A DNA stretch of 64,000 bases from Hippopus hippopus (taxonomy: Eukaryota; Mollusca; Bivalvia; Cardiida; Cardiidae), in the NCBI GenBank assembly GCA_946811185.2, contig OX328109.1, positions 44,748,129 through 44,812,128 on the forward strand, in the 5' to 3' direction. Numbering within the stretch: the stretch's first letter is position 1; each line of letters opens with the position of its first letter. The position numbers were made by a program, and so were the translations under genes. Shown piece by piece: positions 21,269-30,492 of this stretch. The notes below the pieces were generated by a model. It made no database searches, was not told the DNA's origin, and was given only the letters and a program-made list of their open reading frames with translations.

Positions 21269-21386
21269 GGCTATATTAGCAACGGCTATGTTACCAACGG
21301 CTATATTACAAACAGCTATGTTACAAACGGCTGTTACATACGGCTATGTTACAAATGGCTATGTTTCAAACGGTTATGTTACAAAC
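21269..21386 (+). repeat. 15-bp tandem repeat just after the stop codon
   Basis: Eight units of GGCTATGTTACAAAC-type sequence (one unit 13 bp) begin 6 nt after the methyltransferase stop, within the presumed 3' untranslated region. Confidence 0.9.
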
Positions 21387-21699
21387 GTCCAATTACATTG
21401 CAGCATATTATTTTGATTATGTATCAGTGTCATATTTTTGTGTGATTATTTTTTTATGAAATCCTTTTTTTCTATTATTAATAAATTTTGCTGTGTCCCT
21501 TCAGCAAAAACCGTTTTAAAACACTGTGAATGTAGAGAAATTGGTCAGTATGAGCACATTTTCCTAGCAAAGCATGATTCTTTCTCTTAGTGTAGCATGT
21601 TGTATAAGATTTTTCTTGGTCTAAAGTGCATTTGTTCAGATTTAATATTTACTTACCCTTTCACCACCATAGGTTGAAACAGGGACATTAATTTTGTGA

Positions 21700-21750
21700 A
21701 AGACATAGATCAAGATTAGACTGCTAAGAATGTGCAGTTTGATCTTGGAT
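21700..21750. repeat. ACTGTC-core palindrome fragment
   Basis: ATAGATCAAGATTAGACTGC facing GCAGTTTGATCTTGGAT; B/C family core without termini. Confidence 0.4.
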
Positions 21751-21884
21751 TTGTACCATCAACTTGTTCATTCAAGCCTGTAAGATTAAAAGTTTCCCAA
21801 GTTGTAGTGGATTGTATTTTAAACTGTCGTAAAAAATTGAGTTTATATATTTGGTGCCAAAAAAGTTGTTATACAGAGGACATG

Positions 21885-22047
21885 CTAGACAAAATATGGA
21901 CAAAATGGAGATAGATCCTTTAATGGGTGGAAAACATTTTGAGAAAAGGAGAAAATCCAGGTTACCACTATTTTCTCCATACCCAAAATGTTTTCAAAAG
22001 CCTTCTCCCTCGTGGCTGTTAAAAGTCAGGAGTGGTAAAGGATTAAT
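21885..22047 (-). mobile_element. TTAA-A MITE, 5' part lost
   Basis: GGTGGAAAACATTTTGAG, mismatched core, CAAAAGCCTTCTCCCTCG, end gtggtaaaggattaa. Confidence 0.65.
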
Positions 22048-22056
22048 ACATAACTA

Positions 22057-22795
22057 CGAGGTATGTCTGTAAAATTCGTGGACAATGCCGATATTTATAA
22101 AACTAACGCACTTCTGCGAGTTTTATTTCCTTGATTACCTTGGGTATGTCTTAAGCATTGTATGTAAAAAATACAAAGATACTGCGCCAACAATAAGTAG
22201 GATACCAATCATGCTTTAAACGATTCGAGCAGTACCCAGGGCACAACAAACAATGCAATTGAATTGATTTTTCAATTCGTCGTCTGCAGTCTATAACCTG
22301 ACGAAAAATAAACTAATCCTTATCAAATTTTCTCCCGTGATAAAGGATGATGTCGACATCGTTTCCGGAAAATATAGACAATGACATCATAGCCGTTCAC
22401 AACTTCTGAAGCCTTACGAAGTTGTCTTTGTCAAAATGGCGGAATTTAATGTCGCTGAACAACGGGCTATCATGAAAGTTTCCGCCAATCTTGTAAAATC
22501 AACAGTAGATACCATGGAAACGCTGTCTGAAGCTGCAGGAAAGCCAGCTGTATGTCGCTCACTGGTTTACAAGTGGCACAGGAGATTTTCGGACGGGCAT
22601 GATTCAACCAACGACGATGAAAGATACGGGCGGCCTGGTCTCATTAACGCAGTATTAGCGGAATTGGTGAATATGATGGTTGGCGAGGATTGTAGGGTCA
22701 GCTTTAGGGAACTGTCGGACCAAAATGAGTTGTAGCGAAAGTTGTAAATTTACTAACTTCTTAGCAATGTCCACGAACTTTACAGACATACCTTG
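22057..22795 (+). mobile_element. Internally deleted mariner-like element
   Basis: 739 bp between TA dinucleotides (22055-22056, 22796-22797). Terminal repeats CGAGGTATGTCTGTAAA and, reversed, CAAGGTATGTCTGTAAA extend about 30 bp with few mismatches. It encloses a 5' transposase fragment only, so it cannot move itself. Confidence 0.85.
22436..22735 (+). pseudogene. Mariner transposase, N-terminal fragment
   Basis: A 99-residue frame inside the mariner element. Residues about 40-66 (VYKWHRRFSDGHDS, DDERYGRPG) match the helix-turn-helix / linker of mariner-type transposases (HTH_48). A typical transposase is near 340-350 residues; here the frame stops at DQNEL and is followed within 60 bp by the right terminal repeat, so the whole DDD catalytic region is deleted. 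Confidence 0.8.
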
Positions 22796-22799
22796 TATA

Positions 22800-23218
22800 T
22801 GTGTAAATAATGCAACAAAGAGAAAGTTCTTGTTATACATGTAAGTAATTCCTTTTGCCACAGTGATTTCAAAAGTAGTTTGCTATAGGATGAAATACAT
22901 ATATGTTATCTACCATAAAGAAGGGATTTTTTTCTTTTGCCTTCAAGTTTCATTTTATTTCTATTAGAATCAATGCATTTGATTTTATTTTGTACATTGT
23001 ACCAAAAATCATTCTGCCTTTGTGACTTTCCTATCTTGTACATATACATTGTTATATGTATATATATATTTTTTAATCTTTCTTCTTCACTTTTGTTTTG
23101 ATACTTCTTTTCATAGCTGGCTTAAAGACACTTTGATTATTGTATCTTGTATATGTTTTTTTGGTTTTGAAGACATTATAATAATGTAATAAAACATACA
23201 GACATAAATGCAGAAAAA
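22800..23218. other. AT-rich, no gene recognised
   Basis: T-rich stretches and short TATA runs only. Confidence 0.4.
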
Positions 23219-23603
23219 ATTTTATGAGCAAAAATGTGATCTGCATGGCTTCATTACATTCCTGATTATGAGTTTTGCATTATTATGTTGTTAGTGGATT
23301 CATATATGGCCTGCAACATGCGAAAAGGGGCATTCGGACATTTGTGTAAAGTATCGTCTTGGATCAACCTATGCAGTCTGCACAGGCTAATCCGAAACAA
23401 CACTTTCCGTTTTTATGTAGTTTTCTGTTTTGCTCAAGTCAACTGTAGCACAAAATCTATTATTATACCGCAAAGAAATTTCTCGCGATCTGATTGGATA
23501 ATATGCCCCGAACAAATAATCATGTACACTGGCAAAAATCCACGTAAAAAAAGTTTCCCTTTCGGGAGCCCCGTGTACACGATTAGTCTTTCAACACAAC
23601 ATC

Positions 23604-23617
23604 CAAAATGGCGGCGT
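23604..23617 (+). promoter_or_regulatory. YY1-like / initiator-like AAAATGGCGGC site
   Basis: AAAATGGCGGC resembles the consensus known for YY1 (AAnATGGCGGC), common at metazoan start sites. The ATG frame stops after 18 codons, so it is not a demonstrated exon. Confidence 0.35.
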
Positions 23618-23860
23618 CTATCGATACGAGCTGCCCACAAAACAAACATGAAACTCGAACATAGTAGTGTTAAAAGGATAACCTAATGATCGTTTGAGGC
23701 AACTAATAGTCATTTACTTTTGTCAACAAATCATTAAAATGCATAGTTGCTTACCTTAAAGTTGTTTGAATGCACGTTAAAAGAAAAAATGCGTCAAATG
23801 CCTATCGTAGTGACATTATCCAGTTCATTTACCAAACTTCACGTTTTACCAAGGTTTCAG

Positions 23861-23884
23861 TGACGTCATTTCCCAGTGACGTCA
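23861..23884 (+). promoter_or_regulatory. Two CRE-like TGACGTCA sites
   Basis: Perfect palindromic TGACGTCA octamers at 23861-23868 and 23877-23884, 16 bp apart, each preceded by CAG and followed by TTT. Function is inferred only. Confidence 0.4.
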
Positions 23885-24014
23885 TTTTTCATTGAATTTG
23901 GGCACTCAGAAGGGAAATACGATTCTGTCAGCGTACTCATTTTGTGAATACATAAAACAGAGAAATTTCGCCGAATACACGTTGGAATGGTAAAACTTTG
24001 CAGTATAATAAATT

Positions 24015-24350
24015 CGTTGTACGGTTAGGTGGCAAGGGACTTGGAAACTTGTTCACGGCTGTGGCAAATCATGTCGCTACCTCGCCTTCGGCTCGGGGCG
24101 ACATGATTATTTTATGAGCAAAAATGTGATCTACATGGCTTCATTACATTCCTGATTATGAGTTTTGCATTATTATGTTGTTGGTGGATTCATATATGGC
24201 CTGCAACATGCGAAAAGGGGCATTCAGACATTTGTGTAAAGTATCGTCTTGGATCAACTTATGCAGTCCGCACAGGCCTTCGGCTTGGGACGACATGATT
24301 TGCCACAGCCGTGAACAAGTTTCCAAGTCCGCTGCCACCTGACCGAACAG
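24015..24350. mobile_element. Foldback element with 168-bp filler
   Basis: Arms GGACTTGGAAACTTGTTCAC and GTGAACAAGTTTCCAAGTCC pair over about 50 bp. The loop contains 24109-24276, a copy of 23219-23386 with no indels and about five mismatches. It is bounded by 24-bp direct repeats at 24085 and 24277 (CCTTCGGCT, GACATGATT). Confidence 0.75.
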
Positions 24351-24550
24351 CTAATAATGTAGTCATAAAGTGCCATCAAGGATTAGCCTGTGCAGACTGC
24401 GCAGGCTGATCCAAGGCGACGCTTTATGCAAATGTCCGAATGCCCCTTTTCGTGTGTTGCAAGCCAAATCATTTTTCACAAGTACCGCTTTGTCTATTTT
24501 TTTTTTCATGATACAGAAATTATTGGCCATTCTTTTGATAATTGGATGAT

Positions 24551-24778
24551 AAATCCTTTACCACACAATCATGTTTTAACAACCCTGACAAAGAGGGCTT
24601 TTGAAAACATTGTGGGAAAAAGAGAAAATGCTGTTAACCAGCATTTACTGCTTTTCCCACGATTTTTTCCATCCTGTCAGACAGATTTCAGCATTTGAGC
24701 CACAAATGAATAATTTGTCATCTGCAAAGCTTTCATTGTGGACCAATCCAAGATTTTGTCATTTTACAAAGAGTTAAG
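24551..24778 (+). mobile_element. TTAA-A MITE, full length
   Basis: ATCCTTTACCACACAATC to TTTTACAAAGAGTTAA; one core arm shows GTTAACC. Confidence 0.8.
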
Positions 24779-25044
24779 ATGTACTAACAAGGACCATGTG
24801 GGTTTCTCCATGGATATACTATACTTTCACTAGAATACTAAAATTCAGATTTTATCTTTAAAGATAAAGGTAAAATTGTCTGTTTGGATGTAAAAACAAG
24901 ATAAAGTTTCGTTCATGTATACCAAATTTCAGTATTATCAATAATTTGCAATTTGTAAAATTATCAATTTTGGTGTTCATTCAGTGAAAATCTATTTGCT
25001 TTTACACCTAAGTAAACAAATTTGATATTCTCTGTGTAAGTTTT

Positions 25045-25260
25045 AAACTTCTACCAAACAATGCTGTGTGTGTGTTTAACGACTCCTAAGGAAGACGAAT
25101 TTTGAAAACATTGTGGGAACAAATATTTTCTCCTTTTCTGCAATTTTTTCTACCCTATCAGAGAGAAATCCTGTGATTTGAGCCATACTTGATACTGGCA
25201 TGTGAAAATACTTTTAAATTTGACTACCGGTATTCTGAAAACTCAAAGTCTTTTCAATAG
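25045..25260 (+). mobile_element. TTAA-A MITE, core lost
   Basis: CTTCTACCAAACAATGC, AAAACATTGTGGG joined straight to AATATTTTCTCC, worn right half. Confidence 0.6.
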
Positions 25261-25579
25261 TTATCCAAGATGCCTTGGTAGTCTACATTGTACTTGTAGA
25301 ATTTCTTTGCTGCTTTTATCATGATCATTAACCCATGGGCTGCTAAGATTATTCCCAAAAGCATAACTTAGAAACAGCACTATTTGGGTTTTTACTATCG
25401 ATTTGAAAATTTCATTTTAGTTCTATAGCAGGATAAGTGTTAATCCATTCAATTATGTATCAAGTATATTGTGAGTAAAATGTTTATGATAAATTATTAA
25501 TTGCAGTTTTTCTTGTTTATTTAACTAAACCCCACCCATTTACTCTACAAGTATGAATTTTTTATCCCCTGCAGTTTGA

Positions 25580-25672
25580 TCGCTATGGAAAACATGATGG
25601 AAAAGGAGCTATAATTGCTTGTTACAAACAATTACTCCTTTTTGTACAATGTTTTTCTCATACTGTTGAAAA
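25580..25672. mobile_element. TTAA-A MITE remnant
   Basis: Core-like GGAAAAGGAGCTATAATTGC with mirror AATTACTCCTTTTTGTAC only. Confidence 0.45.
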
Positions 25673-25703
25673 TTAATGCTTTTCTTTTCATGCTTTACTT
25701 TGC

Positions 25704-25876
25704 TTTAACCCTTTCCCACACAATCCAGAGTTTTAATCAGCATTTTCTCCTTTTCCCACAATATTTTCTACCCTATCAAAGACAAATTCCATCATTTCAG
25801 CCACATTACAATTGTCATCTGCAATGCTTTAAATTTGGACCAGTCTATTATTTTGTTGTATGGTAAAGAATTAACT
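25704..25876 (+). mobile_element. TTAA-A MITE, left core arm deleted
   Basis: TTTAACCCTTTCCCACACAA runs from AGAGTTTTAATCAGC directly into the second core arm; right end TATGGTAAAGAATTAA. A further right-end fragment ends at 25940. Confidence 0.75.
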
Positions 25877-25947
25877 TTTTGTCCTTCCCTAAGTTAGTGT
25901 TCATCAGATCTCAATATAACTTGTTTAGTAAAGGGTTAACAAAGTTC

Positions 25948-26489
25948 TTAATCCTTTACTACACAATCCAGAGGTTCAACCACCTGGAGCCGAGCCCCGG
26001 TAGCTCAGTCGGTAGCGTACGGGACTTGAGAACAGGGGGTCGTGGGTTCGTTCCCTGGCTTCGCCAATTTCTTTCCGATGATTGATGATAGTCATTGCAA
26101 CAGGATTCATTCCTCTCCTACTGCTGACAATTGTCTCGACGATGGTTATGTAAGACAGCAGCCAGTGGCTTGGAAAGAAAGTGCTGGTAAAAGAGACTCT
26201 AGGAAAGCATGGACAGGTGCACTGGCTGCCGTGATATAACTGAAATATTGTTGAAAATGCTGTTAAACACCATACAATCAACAATCAATCAACCACCTGA
26301 GAATGAAGCCTTTTTTAAACATTGTAGGAAAAAGAGAAAATGCTGGAAACCAGCATTTTCTCCTTTTCCCAAAATGTTTCTAACCCGATTAAAGACAGAA
26401 ATCATTGTTTGAGTTACATTTGTTTTGGTATCTGCACATGCTTTCATTTATGTCAAGTCAAAAATTTTGTCGTGTGGTAAAGAGTAAAG
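25948..26489 (+). mobile_element. TTAA-A MITE split by SINE-a
   Basis: Left TTAATCCTTTACTACACAAT; interrupted at AACCACCTG; resumes TGAGAATGAAGCC through a perfect core to GTGTGGTAAAGAG. Confidence 0.85.
25987..26290 (+). mobile_element. SINE-a, full length, with target duplication (reference copy)
   Basis: Flanked by AACCACCTG at 25978-25986 and 26291-26299. Pol III-type tRNA head: box A TAGCTCAGTCGGTAGCG, box B GGGTTCGTTCCC, with pairing ends GCCGAGC and GCTTCGC (GCTCGGC in sister copies). Then TTTCCGATGATTGATGATAG, a conserved middle with TCGACGATGGTTATGT and GCAGCCAGTGGCTTGG, and the tail GATATAACTGAAATATTGTT, GTTAAACACCAT with AATC repeats. The tail resembles the conserved 3' module I know from molluscan Meta-domain SINEs. 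Confidence 0.88.
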
Positions 26490-26606
26490 CTTTTGTCTTT
26501 GACTAATACACTGTTAATTAAACTTGTAGGTCTCAAAAAAACTCTTCAGTAAAGGGTATATAAGCTAATTTTTGTACAGGATATTTTTCTCAGACTTTTT
26601 GAACGG

Positions 26607-26828
26607 CTTTTACTCTTTACCACACAGTCCCAAGTTTTAATGATATGGAGGTGAAAGGCCTTTGAAAACATTGTGGGAAAAAAGGAGAAAATGCTGGTAA
26701 CCAGCATTTTCTCCTTTCCCTACAATGTTTTTTACCCTTTACCCTTCCAATGGCAAATTTCAGTTTTTGAGTCATGTTCAATTTGTTGTCTGCAAGTACT
26801 TTGGATTTTGACCAGGTAGAGAATTAAC
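26607..26828 (+). mobile_element. TTAA-A MITE, full length
   Basis: TTTACTCTTTACCACACAGT; perfect core GGTAACC; right end ccaggtagagaattaa. Confidence 0.85.
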
Positions 26829-27169
26829 AACACTTTCAATAGTATTTCAGTTATACACCTTAGCCCTTTTACAAGGCTTCACCAGAACAATACCAGGGCT
26901 CTGCAGAAACTTGACAGAGGACATTCCAACTTAATCAGCGCTGCCAATAGGATTAGAACTTAGAACCTCTAGATTACAGTACAGAAGCAATATGTGTTAG
27001 TTACTCAGCACTGAGCCATTAAAAATCCTTTTGTATAAAACTGTGAAATATACATGTAATAATACAACATTTACGATATATACTGTATAAGTGGAAATTT
27101 TTGTGACGTGGAAATTTCTGCGGTTTCCCGAATTTGAAAAATTCACAAACTTTTCTGATCCTGTATTTT
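26829..27169. other. No gene recognised
   Basis: Possible worn tRNA-headed element around 26900-27010 (GAACTTAGAACCTCTAG) but not assignable. Confidence 0.35.
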
Positions 27170-27180
27170 ACTACAAGTAT

Positions 27181-27288
27181 TGATTGATTGATTGTATGGT
27201 GTTTAACGCCGTTTTCAACATTATTTCAGTTATATCACAGCGGCCAGTGCACCTATCCACGCTTTCCTGGAGCCTCTTTTACCAGTAT
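27181..27288 (-). mobile_element. SINE-a, 5'-truncated, with target duplication
   Basis: Only the 3' 108 bp remain. Flanked by ACTACAAGTAT at 27170-27180 and 27289-27299, showing insertion of an already truncated copy. Confidence 0.85.
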
Positions 27289-27409
27289 ACTACAAGTATA
27301 CCAACAAATAACAAGTGTCTTGCAAAATGTTCATAATGGGTAATGCGCATCAGTAAAGAAAGGAAGACCAAAGTAAGAGAAAAGTATTTTTCAGTGGTAT
27401 TTCATGTAC

Positions 27410-27596
27410 CCTTTATCTCACAACAAAATTTTGGCCTTGTCCAAATCCCAAGCATGTTCCAACAAAAATGAACTGTTGTTGAAACGGTGGAAATTGTCCT
27501 AGAATGACTGGTAACCAGCATTTTCTCCTTTTTCCCATAATGTTCTCAAAAATCCTAGTCGTTAAGGTTGTTAAAACTCGGGACTGTGTGATTACA
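27410..27596 (-). mobile_element. TTAA-A MITE, first core arm lost
   Basis: CCCTTTATCTCACAACAAAA at left, GACTGGTAACCAGC core remnant, AAAACTCGGGACTGTGTG at right. Confidence 0.65.
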
Positions 27597-28316
27597 GTAC
27601 AAACGCAACGCCTTAGATTTAGCTAATGAGCCACAGATGTCCAGTATGAAACGCTGTAACAAATACAATAATTGTGTAACATCATAAATGGAATAGATAT
27701 ACTCTTGTATGGTTTCAACACTCGCAAATAAGATAAGTGAAGTGGAGTTATCATACTGGGTAATTTGTTTTTGTTTATCTGAATCTATGTTGCGCATAAT
27801 AACTATTCCACAACGTTTTATAAAGCTGTAAAAAAAAAAAGACATACTTTGTATTTCTTACTGTTCAGTTATTATAACGTCACCTATAACACCGTGCCGG
27901 TAAAAATTGAAAAAGGAAAGACAAGAAAGTGGAAAGGTAAACAACTAGTCATTCAGAACGATTATGAGCTTTTCAATGCAAAAATCGTGGATGTTTCCGA
28001 GTTTACATTTTAACATCATTTAATGCCAGCATTTCACGTTTTACGTCTTTGATTTTGGTGAAAATGCACGTCGTATCATCCTTAACTTTTTGTGACCTGA
28101 AATTCGGATAAACCGATTTCGGAATCATTGATATTTTCGGAAAAATTGATATATTTGGCTTTGGTTTTTTATGTCTGCCTATTATCTGCAGTAAGTCTCT
28201 GATTCCAAATCAGACTGTACTTTACGTACAACCATATTTAATCAAATTAAGTCTTTAGCATGAAAAGGAGTGTTTTCCTAAAACTTTTTTTTCACGGTCT
28301 TACTATTTACCCCGGG
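27597..28316. other. No gene recognised
   Basis: AT-rich DNA with no repeat family identified. Short minus-strand frames lack domain character. Confidence 0.4.
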
Positions 28317-28531
28317 AAGTATATATAACACTTTCCCATAGTAGAAGATGCAAATTCTACAATTTATATAGAACCTATAAAGTGCATAGCGTGAGTCCAT
28401 GTCACCAAAATTATGGACAATTTCCTTAAAAATTGTCACGGGGTGACACGGACTCACGCTATGCACTATGTAGGTTCTATATAAATTGCAGACTTTGTAT
28501 CTTATACTATGGGAAAATGTTATATATACTT
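28317..28531. mobile_element. Foldback element, 215 bp
   Basis: Arms AAGTATATATAACACTTTCC / GTTATATATACTT and GCATAGCGTGAGTCCATG / CACGGACTCACGCTATGC pair over most of the length around a short loop. Confidence 0.75.
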
Positions 28532-28733
28532 AAAAAAGTATAATTTAGTGATAATTTGTCAAATAGAACAAAAAAAATGACTTTATAACTATATATAAGG
28601 CGTCCCGGGGTGTCAAGGGTATTCCAGGGTAAATAGCAAGACCCCTTATTTTCATACAAAACTAAATTTATGAAAAAGAATCCTTTAGAAGCAAGATGTT
28701 TTAAGGTGTGAATATTGTGCATGAGTTACAGTT

Positions 28734-29765
28734 TACCGTATGTTGCGTATGTTTTGGGACACCCAAAGAATTGGGACACCATCAAAAATCGCGAAAATAA
28801 TTATTTTTTATGATCCATAGATTTTGGACATACTAAAAATTCCAAAGCGAGATCGGTATTTTTTTGTTCCAAAGAATTGGGACAGTGAATATCTATTTTA
28901 AAAAAAAATCTTTCAATCCATTTGATACCGTTAGTTTGCAAATATTTATTTCGCACAGTTTTATTTCTACACACGTAACGCCATAAGCGTGCTTCCCAAC
29001 CCTCCCGATTTCAATGGGAGTTTCCTGATTCAAGACAAAAAACCCGATCACCTGACAGTCTAATTTAAAACCCAGTTCAAAAAGAAATCCGACGTAAGTG
29101 TAAAAATGGTGTGATAAACTTGTATCCAAGATACATAACATGTATAAAGTGTACATATGTACACCCGATGTTGACACGCATGTATTTCACGGTCAATCGA
29201 GTCCGTTGTTTATAAATAGAAATCAAGGTAGGCCTACAGTATTCTAGATTACCCAAGGTTTATCGATCGAAGATCGACGAACCAATCAAATTTGAGAATG
29301 GTCCGAGCAGGTACTTGTCAGAGTGGAATTAACGTCGTTCACCTCACGTACATGTAAGCAGGTAAAATATGTTGTGAATTTATCTACAAATGCAAAATAA
29401 CGTCCTCATCGTGATCCCAGGACGCAGACAATAATGAGTGACAATTTAATCATCAACGAAAACTATGAGAAAAAGCGAAGTTTTAAACTCTTAGTGCTCA
29501 AATTGATCGGTGGAATTCCAATTTGTCTAAAAATAGACCAACCTGCAAATGATTGGAGGTTTATCGACATCAATGACGTAGCAATATTTTAGCGTCGGCG
29601 ATATTCGACGGGTTAGCGGCCAGTGACTTTCAGTATGACATTGTCTTGTTTGACCATAAGTTTTGGGACAGCTGACAAAATAATTATTTTTTGTTGACCA
29701 AAGTATTGGGACACGAAAAAAATTAATTATTTTTTACTGTCCCAAAACTTAAGCAAATTACGGTA
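28734..29765. mobile_element. 1.03-kb TA-flanked DNA element with GGGACA subterminal repeats
   Basis: Ends TACCGTATGTTGCG and, reversed, TACCGTAATTTGCTTAAG, followed on both sides by GTTTTGGGACA. TTGGGACA occurs three to four times near each end with AATAATTATTTTTT blocks between. No transposase frame found, so non-autonomous; family not recognised. Confidence 0.7.
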
Positions 29766-29806
29766 CTTTCCATACAAGTTCAAGTATGCAATTATCATTT
29801 CCTGCA

Positions 29807-30333
29807 GTCGAGCCCCCATAAGTCAGTCGGTAGCATACAGGAATTGAGAACGGGGTTGCTAGTTCAATCCCGGGCTTGGCCAATTTCTTTCCAAGGATTG
29901 ATGATAGTCATTCGACAAGATTCTTTCCTCTCTCACCAATGACCATTGCATTGACAATGGTTTTGTGGGAAAGCAGCCAGTGTCTTGGAAAAAATATTGT
30001 GTGGAGTACTAGTTAAAGAAATTCCAGGAAAGCATGGTAAGGTGCACTGGCTGCTGTGATAAAAAAAAAACTGGAATAATATTGAAAATGGCGTTAACTC
30101 TTTACCAAACGAAGAAATTTTACACGTGCAGAAATTTAAAGCATTTGCAGAAGACACAATAATTATGACTCAAAAATTGATGTTTGATCTGGGAAGGGTA
30201 GAAAACGTGGGAAAAGGAAAAAATGCTTGTTACCAGCATTTTCTCCTTTTCCCACAATGTTTTCAAAAGCTTTATCAAGGTCGTCAAAAATCGGGATTGT
30301 GTGGTAAAAGATCAAACTCCATACAATCAATCA
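29807..30333 (+). mobile_element. SINE-a with target duplication, carrying a MITE in its tail
   Basis: ATCATTTCCTGCA flanks it at 29794-29806 and 30334-30346. Head GAGCCCCCATAAGTCAGTCG, body intact to ggcgTTAA at 30094. The SINE then resumes as actccatacaatcaatc after the MITE. Confidence 0.88.
30098..30311 (-). mobile_element. TTAA-A MITE inserted in a SINE at TTAA
   Basis: Sits between TTAA (30094-30097) and TCAA (30312-30315, one base changed) inside the SINE's GGCGTTAAAC. Ends CTCTTTACCAAACGAAG and GTGTGGTAAAAG; core centre TGTTACC. Confidence 0.92.
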
Positions 30334-30492
30334 ATCATTTCCTGCAAACTCATTGTCCCTTAATCCTTGTTTGTGTATCAGTTTTTGTTAGGTTTTTACA
30401 CTGGGCATTGGGCAAACAAATATGATCGTTATTTATGCGTTTGTTTTAGGTCAAGATCATCCAGTTAAACTCTACTAGTAGTGTTCCTGAAA

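Larger units (their letters stand above)
23464..24353. other. Insert within the split MITE
   Basis: About 0.55 kb of non-repetitive DNA followed by a foldback (24015-24350). It includes CCAAAATGGCGGCG at about 23606 and two TGACGTCA octamers at 23861 and 23877. Coding capacity is limited to an 18-codon frame from that ATG. Confidence 0.5.
23303..24475 (+). mobile_element. Palindromic MITE (GGCCTGCAACA family) split by about 0.9 kb
   Basis: Left half 23303-23463 (GGCCTGCAACATGCGAAAAG, GTCTGCACAGGCTAATCC) and right half 24354-24475 (AAGTGCCATCAAGGATTAGC, CGTGTGTTGCAAGCC) match the two halves of the intact 274-bp copy at 62286. They are separated by sequence that copy lacks. Confidence 0.7.
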
